Shown: positions 29,868 through 41,794 of the stretch, one piece after another
Layout of the letters: each line of letters begins with the position of its first letter
Numbering within the stretch: position 1 is the stretch's first letter
Source: Clavaria fumosa
Lineage: Eukaryota; Basidiomycota; Agaricomycetes; Agaricales; Clavariaceae
Direction of reading: 5' to 3'
Length of the DNA stretch: 64,000 nucleotides
Assembly: GCA_951802425.1 (NCBI GenBank)
Contig: OX637798.1
Coordinates: 1,240,001 to 1,304,000 of the forward strand
Translations under genes and position numbers: made by a program
Notes under the pieces: model-generated
What the model was told of the DNA's origin: nothing
The model's input: only the letters and a program-made list of their open reading frames with translations
Databases searched by the model: none

Positions 29868-32800
29868 ATGACGCCTGATTCAGTCAACCTCAATGATATC
29901 GAGGAGGTCGGCCATTTCATGTACTTTGCTTTATTACTTGTCTTGACTTCTTCTATAGTCACAACTCTCCGGAGAGAATGGCGAAGTGTATCTCTTTCGT
30001 TGGCTCTCGGCCGCAGAGCTGCGATTGCAAGACGCTGCAGCGGTGCGCGAAGACGAAGCACACTCATGTCGAATCTCATAAGTTCTCAGGATTATCTGAA
30101 AACTCTGCAAGACTATCTCGAAACAATCATGCTAAAAGTCATTAACTCGGACCAGCCATATCCGACTCCAGGCCGCGCCTTGCGACATCTAGTTGCCCGA
30201 TGTTTTACTGCAATCTACACCCGGGGCGAGACTCGGAGCCTGTTTGATACGTTACAAAGGTGTATTGTCATTGCCGCAGAGACGAAGTCTCCGGAGAGAG
30301 ACATGAACAAAATGTTAGTATTCCTCAATTCACATATACGCATTGCTGAAATCCATTAGCGCTGCTCTCCACTGCGTGGGTGAGCTTATGCTGGCATTCG
30401 GAAACCAGGTAAGCTTGCGTGAACGATTGTGACCACCGATCTCCATCGACGTTAGCAGTATATGTCTTTTGTTGCCGAAATCATGACGGTTACTCTGAAG
30501 ATATTCAAATCCTCAAGTGTTCGTCACCTATACCCCATTCGCTTCTATCCCTGACCTCTCACCGTAGCTTCCGATTCTTCGATATCACGCACTCGTGGCG
30601 TTGCAGAAATCGCTCACTAAAACAAGGAGGGCCGTCACTGACGCCAACGCCAAGGACGTCATAAAGAATATGAAATCTGGGCTGGTTGATAAAGCTCTTC
30701 CAGTCCAACGCGCGGCAGCCGAGGTGCGTTACGATTTATTGTCACTTACCTACATTGATCTGCTCCTAGGTCCTCATCAGCATATACTCTCCAAAGGACC
30801 AAACCATAGGACTTGCGGATATCGAGTCGATCATTTCTAGCTGCGTACGAAGCCTAGAGGGCGTCGACCAGATAACTCGCCGTTCCCATGCGAGACTGAT
30901 TGGACATATGCTGACCGCTTCTCAACCTGACCTCCCTGGGAATAGCTCTGATATGGCGAAAGATGATCCCCCGCTACCCGCCTCGCGCCAAAGTCTTGCG
31001 CAAAGCTCTGCATTCTCTACCACAGACATGTTAGCCCAACTATCTGCGCAATTCAACAAATCGAATGTTTCACGGAAAGTGCGAATTGGGATCTTCGACT
31101 TCTATTCCTCTCTCTTAGTCAACTTGGGTCACGCATTCGTGGAGAATAATTATCAAGTCATCGTCAATCACCTCATGACCGAAATTGTCTCCAACCCGAG
31201 AAATTCGACATCAAGACACGAGATCCTCTTCGTCCGTAAGCTGGTGTGGATTCTGTTGAGGGAACTGATAGGCGTGCGAATGCTGAGCGAGCAGGGTCAG
31301 ATAGCGGCTATTCGAACCCTATCAAATTCATATCTCAAAAAGTGGCCAGCAATGATGCCCGGTCAAATTGCACCAACATCGCTGGTTCTCGGCATCATTC
31401 TTAGAGAGGTGGCAAGCCTACTGCAACAGCTGGGCAATGCTCCACCTCCAGTTCAGGCCAGTGACCCGAATACCATGTTAGAATACTGGTCTAAACTCTT
31501 CTGTAGGATGTACTCTCAGACCCTTTGTTAATCTTGCTTGGTCACCCCAGCCACACCGTTCGCGTGAACGCATCCTGGACACTGCGGTGCTTCTGTTATT
31601 CGACCCCTCTGCGGCTGCCGAAAACAATCTTGACGGTTATGGAAGGACTACAGCGTGACGTCACATCACTTGTGTCACCTGTGACTTCTGAGAACGTGAA
31701 TTTCCGCGCATTGGGGCATGCATATGGCCTCGCTGCCCTGGTGTCCATCGTACCGGAACGCCCCCTCTTCGTCTCCTTCGAGATCAACGCCAAGGTCTTT
31801 GACATCGCTGTCCAGCTCCTTAAATCTGCGGGTGAACATGACATTGGTATAGCTACCATCGAAGTCGAAGTTGCCTGGATCGTAATAGCCGCTTTGTTGT
31901 CGCATGGCCCTAATTTCGTACGCCCTTACCTACCGCAGATGCTAGTTCTCTGGCGAAACGCCCTCCCAAAACCAATTGGCAAAGACTCCGGAACTAATAT
32001 TGGACGCAGCGCCGCCGAGTGGATGTTTCTCATTCAAGTTCGGGAGAGCGCTCTCAGCGCTATCTTATGCTTTCTGCGGCACAATACTACTCTGGTGACT
32101 CTCGACGTTGGACGGCGCATTGCGACTGTCCTGTATAACGCTCTCCTATTCGCGAATAACCTCGTCTCCCAGGAACTTCCAGAAGCATCAGATCTCACCC
32201 TCAAGGGACCTTCACTACGCTCGCGGGAAGCACTGCTCCGACGGAGGGCATATCAATGTTTCTCCGCACTCGGTCCTGCCAACATTCCAGAGTCAACACA
32301 AACTATGTTGCTTCAGTCTACCGTTTCCTTGTTCTCGGGCCCCGATTCTCGTTTTGCATCAGCCGTCCAGGCTTCCATCGCCTCATCTGCGGGAACTTTT
32401 ACATCAGTCTGGCATAGCTCAGATGGCTATGCCTACGGTGTGACTTCTATGGACCTTGCGGATGAGAAATCGATTTCTAGGGGCGACGCAGCATGCATGC
32501 TGACCCATCTACAACTCCGGAAACCGGTACTCGGTGCCTTCGAGTATGATTCACTATTTCTATGCTCCACGGGCAAGGATTACCATACTCTCGAGTCTAC
32601 GCCACCTGCTACATCAGTCGTTGACACAGCAATCGATCTCTTTGCTCAGCTTCTGCCTCTACAAGACCTCGCTTCGATTTCGCGCACGCTTTCACACCTG
32701 TGGGATTCCATGAATTCTGTGAAGGCAGAGAAAAATGCAGGTCGTAAAGCTGCGACACGAATCAATGCCGCAATCGGTTTAGTGCATACCTTAAGATATG

Positions 32801-35800
32801 CCAGCCGCCATGCCCGTTCCAACCGGGAGACTATCGGATCTCCGCAGGTTGCTACGGCTGTGTCATCATTTCTAAAGGTGAGTGAGCGGATGAGCTGGGA
32901 CGTACATTTCAAGTCGCCCGCTGACGTCTATCTAGGATGCTCTTTGCGATGGAGATCCAGTGCTCCGGTCAGCTGCTAGCGAAGCAATCGGCCGACTTGC
33001 CAGCCTTGCTGATACAGCATTCCTTGCTAACCAAATAAAATCTTTAGTCGATCAGGTGGTGAGCAACAGGGACCCCCATGGACGTGCAGGATGTGCACTC
33101 GCCTTCGGCGCAATATATGAACATGTGGGCGGTTTGGTTGCGGGACCTTTATTAAAGACTACAGTCAATGTTCTCATGTCGCTCATCAGTGACCCGCACC
33201 CAGTGGCTCACTTCTGGGCTTTGAATGCTTTGCCCCAAGTGATCACCGCAGCCAGCCTTGCATACGTTCCATTTGTTCCTAGCACACTAGGCCTCTTGTT
33301 GAAGGTTTATTCGATGGAGTCGCATGAAGCGGAGGGTGGCACACTTTCTAATGCCAACACAAGCGGCGATTTCCCCTCATATCCGATTGTTTGCAGAATC
33401 ATCGATGCCGTCATAACGATTCTCGGTCCCGATGTTCAGGAATCTCCGGGTACAAGGAGTCTCGTGCTGAGTCTAGTCCGTGAATTCTCGCTGGAAGACG
33501 ACGAGGCCACCTGCGCTGAGGCCATCCGATGCATTCAGCACTTCCTCATGTTTGCACCAGAGCACGTTCGGTTACCCGAGCTTGTTGGTCGCTTTCGCGG
33601 ATATCTCTCGTCATCTCGCACCCTCCCCAAGCTCGCATCCATTAATGCCTTGTATCAATTGGTTCAGAAAGATGCGCTTTCAATGTCTCGACTTGGAGGT
33701 GACCAGCTTGTCGAGGACCTATTTGGATTGTTAGATGATGACTCCTCTGTTGAGGGAGTCATGAATGTGATAAGCAGCTGGCTCCAACAGACAGTTGTCC
33801 ATAACCCCTCCGCTTGGATTGATCTTTGTCAAAGAATCATGTCGCGAACGACTGCCTCCCAGCAAGTGACCAACGCAGCGAAGAAAAAAGATATTCTTCA
33901 CGACGACGAAGAGGAGTCTCTCAACATTGCCAAGGCCAGCAGTACACGTTCAACCCCACGCTGGAGGACGCAATTGTTCGCTTTACGATGCTTGCATGAT
34001 ATTTGCTCAATCGTTTCTGAAAGTGGTCGCCGAGAGCATTACGACCTTCCCTTCGCTAGAAAAGCAGGCCTTCAAACTTCCGGGCTTTTAGTCTCGCGGA
34101 TAACAGATCTAATCAAAATGGCTTTCACAGCATCAACTGCGTATGTCACGGAAATTCGTTTGGAAGGTTTAGTGGTACTTGGTGATATTATACGGGTACT
34201 GTTTATTCACAAGGCGATACCTTCATACATTCACCTTTCATAGACATTTGCCATGGCTCCAGATCCTGTCTGCGACGGTGCGCTGCTATTAGAACAACAT
34301 CAAGCACCGCTTACTGCCGCCCTCACGCCTGCCTTCTCTGCTGATTCCACTCCGGAAATTGTTGCTTCTGCCATTCGAGTGTGTGCAATATTTGTCGGTT
34401 CTGGTATCGTCAAGGATACAAGCAGGATGGGGCGAATGCTTAAGCTACTCACTACCGCTCTGGAGCAGTCAGCCGGTTTGTGTATCTCCGTCAATCCACA
34501 GGTACCCCTAACCATTAGTAGTCTCAGGAGCCCTTTCTCTCGGTCAGGTGGCACATCTCAGTCCAAATGCTTCTTCAATGATTCGCATTTCTACGCTGTC
34601 TGCATGGGCTGAGCTCCAGGTCGCCAGCGTTCAGCAAGAATACCTTCGGACTATTGTGGAATCCTATCAGGGAACATTAGCGTCTCTCTGGCTTTCGTCA
34701 CTCCGTGATTACGCGAGTCTGCGTCTTGATTCAGAACTCCTACAGAATTCGTCTGGGAATACTCTCGATTCGTCGTACTCCAGTCTTGGAAAGGAGGTCC
34801 TCTTGCCAGTGAGTGACTGCTTAAATCATGGGATCTGATATTTGAAATGTGGCTCGTCCTCTTAGTATTACGTTGATGCTTGGCCTGGCATCCTCCAAGC
34901 TGTCACCACATCAATAGCCTTAGGAGATTCCCACATTTCTCTGGCCTTACTTGGCACTGAGGCTCATTCAAGAGAGGAACAGCCCGCTCCTGGTGCTCAA
35001 GAGCCTTGTCCTTTCTTCTTTATAATTTTCGGCCTCATATATGAAGCTCTTGTGAATTCCACCACGGAATCGATGCACCTAACTTCTCGCCGCCCGGTCG
35101 TGCTTGCCGTATTACAATCCCTCAAATACCTGCTAAGGCCGGAATTTATGGGAAATGCTTTGCAAAATCTCACGGTATTCGACGAGTTCCTAGGCCTCTG
35201 CTACAGGATTGTCATGACAGAGTCAGCAGTCATTCAAACCTGTTTGCTCGAAGCTATCGCTGTGCTCGCAATAAACCAGAACTTTGATTCTCGGTACGTC
35301 TCTCGTTGAATTTGGTCTTTGCAACCTTCCTGAAGCTTTTCAGTGCTGTGCCTGACACCTCTCTGACTCCAGTACAAGCACACTGTCTGCGGATGTGCAC
35401 TTATGTGCTTCGCCAACGTAATTCTATATGTGAGCATCGTTATGTTCTAACCGCTCAAAGATATTTCATGCCCATGCACGCCAGCGGGAGATGTCTCTGA
35501 CCGCATTGGCATGATCACTTGTGCATTCGTGACGTTTGTCAAAGTGACTACAGTTCTTTCGTCTTCGCAAAGGGAAGAGGTTCGAGCAGTCGCGGTCCTA
35601 CTCTATACTGGTAAGTTAGTCCCGAATATCAATTTTTTTAAACGCTCATTATTTCTATTTCAGAAATACTGAGTGATGAATCCTCGGACCTGGACATCGT
35701 TCCATCCATATTACCTGTGCTCAAATTGCTTCTCGAACTTCCATCTGAGGATGCCTCAGCACAACAACTATTGTCCCGGTCTGTCCATGGCTTATTGTCC

Positions 35801-36628
35801 CAATGTTTGACAAATTTGGATGCCATGAGGTACGCCAAGTGCAGAGCACGAAGTCTAGACTCATTTCAATTTTCAGAGGCCGCGAGGGACCCATTTGCGC
35901 AAAGATAATCAAAGGCAATTTGCTCACGGCAGTCCTTGTAATAACGGCTTTACCACCTCATATCCAAGCGATCAATGGTCAGATGGAACGCTGCTGCTTC
36001 ATTATTTCGAAATATTTGCTTGGCTCAGGAGAGGTGGGTGCTTCTTCACTCTTCGAAGGCTACTCAAGACCGAAGGCTGGATAGACAGTCTCTACTGCCG
36101 CGCATTGTGCCAAGACCCTCATCATTGCATCAACCTCTGGACCAGCCCCCCTCCGTCATTGTAGCAAGATGCTTTTACCCACAGCAATTGAGTACATCAC
36201 AAATGTTATTCTTTTGGCCAACGAAAACGATGTCCCTGGTTATCATGCTGCCGCTCTCGGTGAGATATGGAAGGCATTTTCGGCCTTCCTTGCCTCCGTG
36301 GCAGAACAACATCGTGAGGCAAATTCTCTTGCAATGTAAAAACCCGGCTTAATTCCACGAGCTAGGGGAACGCATACTTGCAATATTGTTACCCGCAACT
36401 ACGCTCCTGGTCGATACTCCGCGTGCGGCAAACCTTGCTGAGCAATCTGTCAACCAGCTGCTGCTCCTCGCGAAGTTTGCTCCTGTACCATTCCAGAAAG
36501 CTACAGCAAGATTGGAACCGAAATCGCGTGAGCTTCTGGAGCAATCAATCAGGCGAACAGTTGGAACCGCCGTCTCGAGCACCACCGCTAGCACCTCGAA
36601 GCCGCAGATATCCCTACGGGCCTTTTAA
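29868..36628 (+). CDS. LAA1: HEAT-repeat clathrin-adaptor accessory protein Laa1/HEATR5
   Basis: Eighteen exons give 1965 residues, near the size of human HEATR5 (about 2050). Exon ends in order: 29868-29906, 29959-30042, 30090-30313, 30360-30408, 30459-30518, 30568-30723, 30770-31450, 31507-32877, 32936-34195, 34244-34501, 34548-34808, 34866-35293, 35344-35429, 35485-35610, 35664-35829, 35877-36037, 36089-36313, 36366-36628. All phases close. The protein is almost entirely helical repeats; family blocks include [19 protein letters not shown] and [19 protein letters not shown]. Laa1/HEATR5 binds AP-1 and helps clathrin traffic between trans-Golgi and endosomes. Some donors are weak (GTTCAG at 31451, GTCGGC at 29907), so small local errors are possible; the first exon encodes only 13 residues. 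Confidence 0.9.
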
Positions 36629-36854
36629 CCATATTACATGTAGGACATGTTTAATAAACAGTATGATTTTTCAGGTCGTCAGATCTGAGCTTCAGGCTCG
36701 AACGAATTGAGTTCAATTGACAACCCTAATGTGTGGCTATGTAGCATGCTTTGTCCTCTGAAATTCAACCTCTCCGAGTCCATTGATGCAGCCGTTATAC
36801 AAAGACGTACGCTGCGTTTCTTGATAGATAAAATACTTTTTTGACACGAGTACC

Positions 36855-37998
36855 ATGCTCTTACAGCGCCCTGTTAACAAGAAACGCCGTCTCATGGCCC
36901 CTCCCGATGGCTTCACCGGGACCTCAAATACAAGACGAGCAACCCAATCCAACACGCTTTTTGTTCCCGCCTTCGATCCACCACGCCTTTCTAGCGAACC
37001 GTCGCGAGTCTATGTGCCCTTTTCTATGCAGAGCAATCAGAGGTCGACACAAAATTCAGTCACGGAAGATGGGTCTCCTCTAAAGAAATTCACTGCCCTG
37101 ACGAAACGACCTATATATTTATCACCCAAACCAGCCACTCCAAGTCGATCTGTCTCGCGTCCTCCTGTTCCGCCAGATAGATCGAAGTCTGCCCAAATGA
37201 TCAGAAACATTCTTGCTCCTCCATCCCCTCTCTCCAACAAACCAAGTATACCTCTGAGATCTCTCGCGTCGCCCACACCTCTGCGTCATGTCTCCGCTTT
37301 GTCCGAACGCGGATCCATGTGCACATTGCAAGCCATGCGGCCCGCACTTTCCGATAATATCGTGCATAGCCTGTCTACGAGCGAACCAGAGTCAAGGTCA
37401 GTGACGGAAATGACTCGTGGTATTACTTTCAGTCCAGAGAAACGGAAAGGAACGGGCCGAGGGCAGTATCTTCGGTATGTACTCGTCAGATTTGGCGTTA
37501 CCCCGCACTCTGACGTGTGGATTCCCTACAAATAGCAATGGATCGGCAGAACACGCTCAGCACCAGCTCTCTCGCTTGCGCACTTCGCTTCGATTGTGGC
37601 AAGCCGAGATGGCCCGCTTCGCATCGGATGTTGCTCGTCCAATGCAGCTGAACCCTGACCTCACACTGTCTGTTCTATCTGTGATTCAGCCACCTCTCAG
37701 CCACCACTCTCGTGGGCTCGTGCGCACGAGTTTGCTTTCCGCCAAAAAGCCGAACCGTCTCACTCTGCCAGAAGGAGAATTTTTCTCTACATTCCTTGTC
37801 TTCTCAGCCGCCCCATGTATTCCAGACGGTCTGCGGGTCGGATCAAAAATTTATGTTTGGCAGCCATGGACTTGGGTTTGTACTCGACGCAGCGGTGTGT
37901 CACAAACGGCAGATAAGGATGATGAATCTGCTCGTTCTACCAGAATGCAAAATGGCGGTGCCATCCTTTGCACGCGGTTTCTCATCATGCGTTCTTGA
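36855..37998 (+). CDS. conserved-looking protein of unknown function (360 residues)
   Basis: Two exons (36855-37474 and 37536-37998) give 360 residues. I do not recognise the family. The first 200 residues are low in hydrophobic residues and rich in P, S, T and R (for example SRSVSRPPVPPDRSKSAQM), so they are probably disordered. The second half looks folded: SRLRTSLRLWQAEMARFASD suggests a helix, followed by the mixed segment LPEGEFFSTFLVFSAAPCIP and GLRVGSKIYVWQPWTWV. No signal peptide or membrane segment is seen. It sits in tandem after LAA1 and before another small unknown gene, with 104 bases between stop and next start. The call as a gene rests on the clean splice and long open frame. 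Confidence 0.65.
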
Positions 37999-38102
37999 TT
38001 CGTGTGCTTTGCTCCATTTACTTTGTACACTCAATGGCAATAAAATCATCACCGGTGCGAGGTCCCGTGACGTGGCGCGTCGTTATTTTTGAGTGCACTA
38101 CG

Positions 38103-38920
38103 ATGGCTGGACGTCGGCAGATTCTTCAAAGTCTCGGATCCGAATTCTCTCATGCCCTTGAGGGGCTGGAATCATCTCAAGATGACGACGTCGAGTGAGC
38201 GCGCATACAGGTGCATATCTCTGGACGAATGCTCATTGCTCTCCCTTGGGTAGGCTCGTGGCTGCAATCACAGCGCGTGTGCAAGGTGCCTCTTCTCAAT
38301 TCATCGACGAGGCAAATTACTGATATTCTAATAGCTTCTGCTCATAAGGCCAAGAAAACGCTAGAACGGAAATTTGTGGCGGCATTTGAAGGAGGGGCAA
38401 ATAAAGTTGTATGTTTCATTCTGCTTACGTCCATTTCTCTAAGCGCATGCCGGGTACTTAGCTCGTCGAACCGGAAGCAAAGGTCACAAACGCGATTGCT
38501 GAAATGTATCGTTTTCCCTTTATTTACGGGCCTGTCATTCTTTGACAAACCTTTGCCGAGATACAGGGATTCAAAATATAAGGCGTTTACTTTGGCCTAC
38601 GCTTCGTTGCAAGATGACATCCGCAAGATCTGGGTACAACTCCTTGAGGACGAGGATGTGGCTATGGTGCGCGGTGTGAGCCTTGCTGTCTCTGACAACC
38701 TCCCTGAGCGCATACACCCGTGTGAAACAGGGGATCTTCTCTTCTCATATGGCCCATCTGAAGGAATCAGGTCGCGAAATCGAGGCAAAGCAAATCCAGT
38801 ACCTCTCGCTCTCGCGAAAGTCATGCGAAGGTAAGTAGGGTCGAATGGATACGTGGGAGAAGAAAAAGGCTGACTTCTTGTTATAGACTACAAAGTCTTG
38901 ATCGATGGCATAACGAGTAG
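38103..38920 (+). CDS. small helical protein of unknown function (179 residues)
   Basis: Six exons (38103-38194, 38254-38285, 38335-38408, 38462-38505, 38567-38830, 38887-38920) close to exactly 180 codons. The protein starts MAGRRQILQSLGSEFSHALE, has acidic and helical segments (SAHKAKKTLERKFVAAFEGG and TLAYASLQDDIRKIWVQLLE) and may form coiled coils. No known domain is recognised. Exon 2 is only 32 bases. Five introns in 540 coding bases is dense even for a basidiomycete. It sits between the unknown gene at 36855 and the GEN1-like gene, all on the same strand. Confidence 0.6.
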
Positions 38921-39117
38921 CCAGAGTTGAAACTTGAGTACCTTGAGTGCTTGAGGCCTGTGCTGTGCTTCGCTGTGGGGAAGAAGTAGTAAGAGAAACA
39001 GGATGGTCGTGTACTCGTTAGGGAACTGAGAATGGATAATTCGCGTATCACGTGCTAGTCACGTTCGCGTGGAACGCTGAACCACAACGATGACACCAGC
39101 ATCCTCCTCTCCTTAGA

Positions 39118-41694
39118 ATGGGGGTGCCAGGTCTTTGGGATATCCTACGTCCGGCGGGATATACACGCTCTATCACGCATCTTGCAATTATTGACGGTTT
39201 CGAGCGCAATCGGGACAACCTGAGAGGCTACCGGGTTGGCATAGATGCTTCTATTTGGATCTTCCACTCAGAATGGGGCCGAGAGGGCGAGAACCCTCAA
39301 CTGCGTACTATTTTTTTTCGCTGCGTTAAGCTTATGAATTCGCCATTTTTGCCGTTATTCGTTTTCGATGGACCGGGCAGACCTGGCGAGAAGAGGGGAA
39401 AGAAGATTACGAAACGCAAGCCTCACTCCCTCATCGAAGGCATGAAGCGATTGATCGCCGCGTTCGGTTACGAGTGGAGAACTGTATGTGTTTACCGCTT
39501 TAACTCGCCTCAATACTTGGTTGAAAAATTCTAGGCCCCAGGGGAGGCGGAGGCGGAGCTTGCCTACCTCAACCGTGTTGGGGTCATAGACGCTGTGCTT
39601 TCCGATGACGTTGACAGTTTCTTGTTCGGTGCTACAGTCGTCATACGAAAGTGTGTCTCTTATCCATCATTTGTGACTTACGACATTGCTTAGACATGCG
39701 ACAGCTCCAGCGCAACTCTTACGGGCAATAAATGCCATTCAAACAGGAACGCAGCGGGTCAGCATGACGATCTGCACACCACGATATATTGCGCCAGCGA
39801 TATACTTTCGAATTCTGCCATTCAACTCACACAAGGTGGTTTAATCCTTTTCGCCCTACTGAGCGGTGGTGACTATCACCCCGCCGGACTCAAAGGCTGT
39901 GGTGGAAACACCGCACATGCACTTGCAAGATGTAGTCTCGGAGATGAACTGCTTCACGCTGTTCAAACTTTAGATCGGCATGAGCTCGAGCATGTCTTCC
40001 TACCTCATTGGCGAGAGGCACTCAGGACCGAACTTCGCACAGACTCGCGTGGGTTCATGGGTCGCAAGCGATACTCGCTCGCGAACAGCGTACCCGAAGA
40101 TTTCCCAGACCTTGATATTCTTTTCTGCTATACGAATCCACTCACTACAGAGGTCGACTCGCGAGGCAGAAACGAGAAGAGCATCACGTGGGACTGTGAT
40201 CCTTCTCCTGCGGCGATTGCGGCGGCTTGCGAGCAATTCTTCGAATGGGGTTACGAGGAAAAAATGCTTCAACGGTTCAGGAACTTTCTTTGGGCTCCGC
40301 TCGTTGCTCGAATGCTTAGACGGATTGCGCTTGATGGGGATAATGGGACCTCGTTCGCAACACAAGCAGAAGGCGCGGCTGTTGGCGCACGGGACAGCTC
40401 TCATTTCAATGCATTATCCAATCCGTCTAAGGTTGCATACGCCGATGGCGTAGATCCCGTCTCAGTTCACGACCTGGGCATCGGAGAGGATCGCCTTATC
40501 ATTAAGATACACTCCGAACGTACCCACCCTTCAACAGATAATCTTCTCGAGTACCGACTCGAGATCGCGCCTGCTCGCCTAGTTCGGCTCTGCAAGGCTG
40601 GCATCATCGGGAGTCGTCCGAGACCAGTAGAGGATGATCAGTATGCGGACAGGGACGACGAACGAACTTCTGCCGAGGTGATTCTGCGTGATCCTCACCA
40701 GCATTTACGTATATGGATGCCCGCGTCTATGATGAAGTTGGCTGCGCCCAATATCGTCAAAGAGTGGAAGGAGCGGGGGGCTAGCAAGCCGATGAAGAAG
40801 GTTGGCAAAGGGAAGGCTCCGGATACGAGCGATCTGGTAGCACCCTCCAGCCAGGAACAAGATTCAAGACGCGGAAGGCTGATCCTGCGGCATTCGGGTG
40901 TCGCAGCTGCAACCGTCGGCAGTATCAACAAGAGCAGGACGAAAAATTCACCCCGAAATAAACCACAGAAAGTACATGGACCCCACGTACTTTTGGCCGA
41001 AGGGGGACGCCCTGAAGAGCTGGCGGACTTGAAAGATTATTTTGCCGTCACCAAGCCCTCGCGGAGAACGAAGAATAAACCGACTGCAGGATCTGGTTCC
41101 ACATCATCCCAGTGTCCCAAACCCGGGTTCCTTGTATATGAAGACCTTATGGAGTCTCATTCAATGTCAAAACCATGCACCTCTCGTCATTCCGTCATGC
41201 CTCTAACCAATGACGTCCTGGAGACTTTCGACGTCGCGCATACGCAATCTCAAAGGTCTTCACTTTCTCATGAGATCCCGCCCTCCGCTAGATCCCCTTC
41301 CTCGACCCCCCTCAAGCAACCGCGCATTAAGGCCTCTTACACTAGTCTCTCCTCTGATATTGGATGTATGTCACCTCGCAGAAACCAGAACCGCGTATCC
41401 TCGCACAAACTGATAAATCCATTACGTGGGCAACGGGACGTGCAAAGGGAAGAAAGCCGATCTCGCCCTGTTTCTCCCTCTCTATCGAGGAGCTCGAGTT
41501 CTCCTCAACTCGTTAGACCTTTGCCCTTGGAGGTGATCGAGATCAGCAGTGACTCCGACACAACGGCACCATCCCAGGCTCCCCGACATGTGAGGCACCA
41601 CACAAAGATAAAAGTTATCCATAACAAACGACTATTGATTCACGAATCCAATACAAAGGCGCATCTGACCAGGGATATAATCGATTTGACTTAA
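39118..41694 (+). CDS. GEN1: XPG/Rad2-family Holliday junction resolvase, GEN1/Yen1-like
   Basis: Three exons (39118-39483, 39535-39654, 39694-41694) give 828 residues. The N-terminus MGVPGLWDILRPAG begins directly at residue 1, as Rad2-family nucleases require. XPG-N and XPG-I hallmarks follow: GIDASIWIF, FVFDGPGRPGEKRGK, APGEAEAELAYL, VLSDDVDSFLFG and the helix-hairpin-helix start LLSGGDYHPAG (residues about 30-215). These carry the acidic metal-binding residues. The class fits GEN1/Yen1 resolvases, which cut Holliday junctions, better than FEN1 (no PIP box seen) or EXO1. The long C-terminal half is basic and disordered and ends with two SUMO-binding-like motifs, VIEISSDSD and DIIDLT at the last residues. 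The second donor (GTCTCT) is non-ideal. Confidence 0.85.
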
Positions 41695-41794
41695 ATTATC
41701 TGACACTCTACAACTACACGTTAGACAATCAATATGCCAGCTGCACATTTCAGAGGGCTGCGTCGATCCTTTCGACACGTGATTCGCGTACATA
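41695..41794. other. convergent gap between GEN1-like and TSC2 genes
   Basis: The two stop codons face each other across 100 bases, so the transcripts probably overlap at their 3' ends. It contains GACACGTGATTCGCG, an E-box-like site with no clear role here. Confidence 0.6.

Noticed and set aside
41776..41790. GACACGTGATTC as a promoter element
   Set aside because: It lies between two convergent gene ends, where no promoter is expected.
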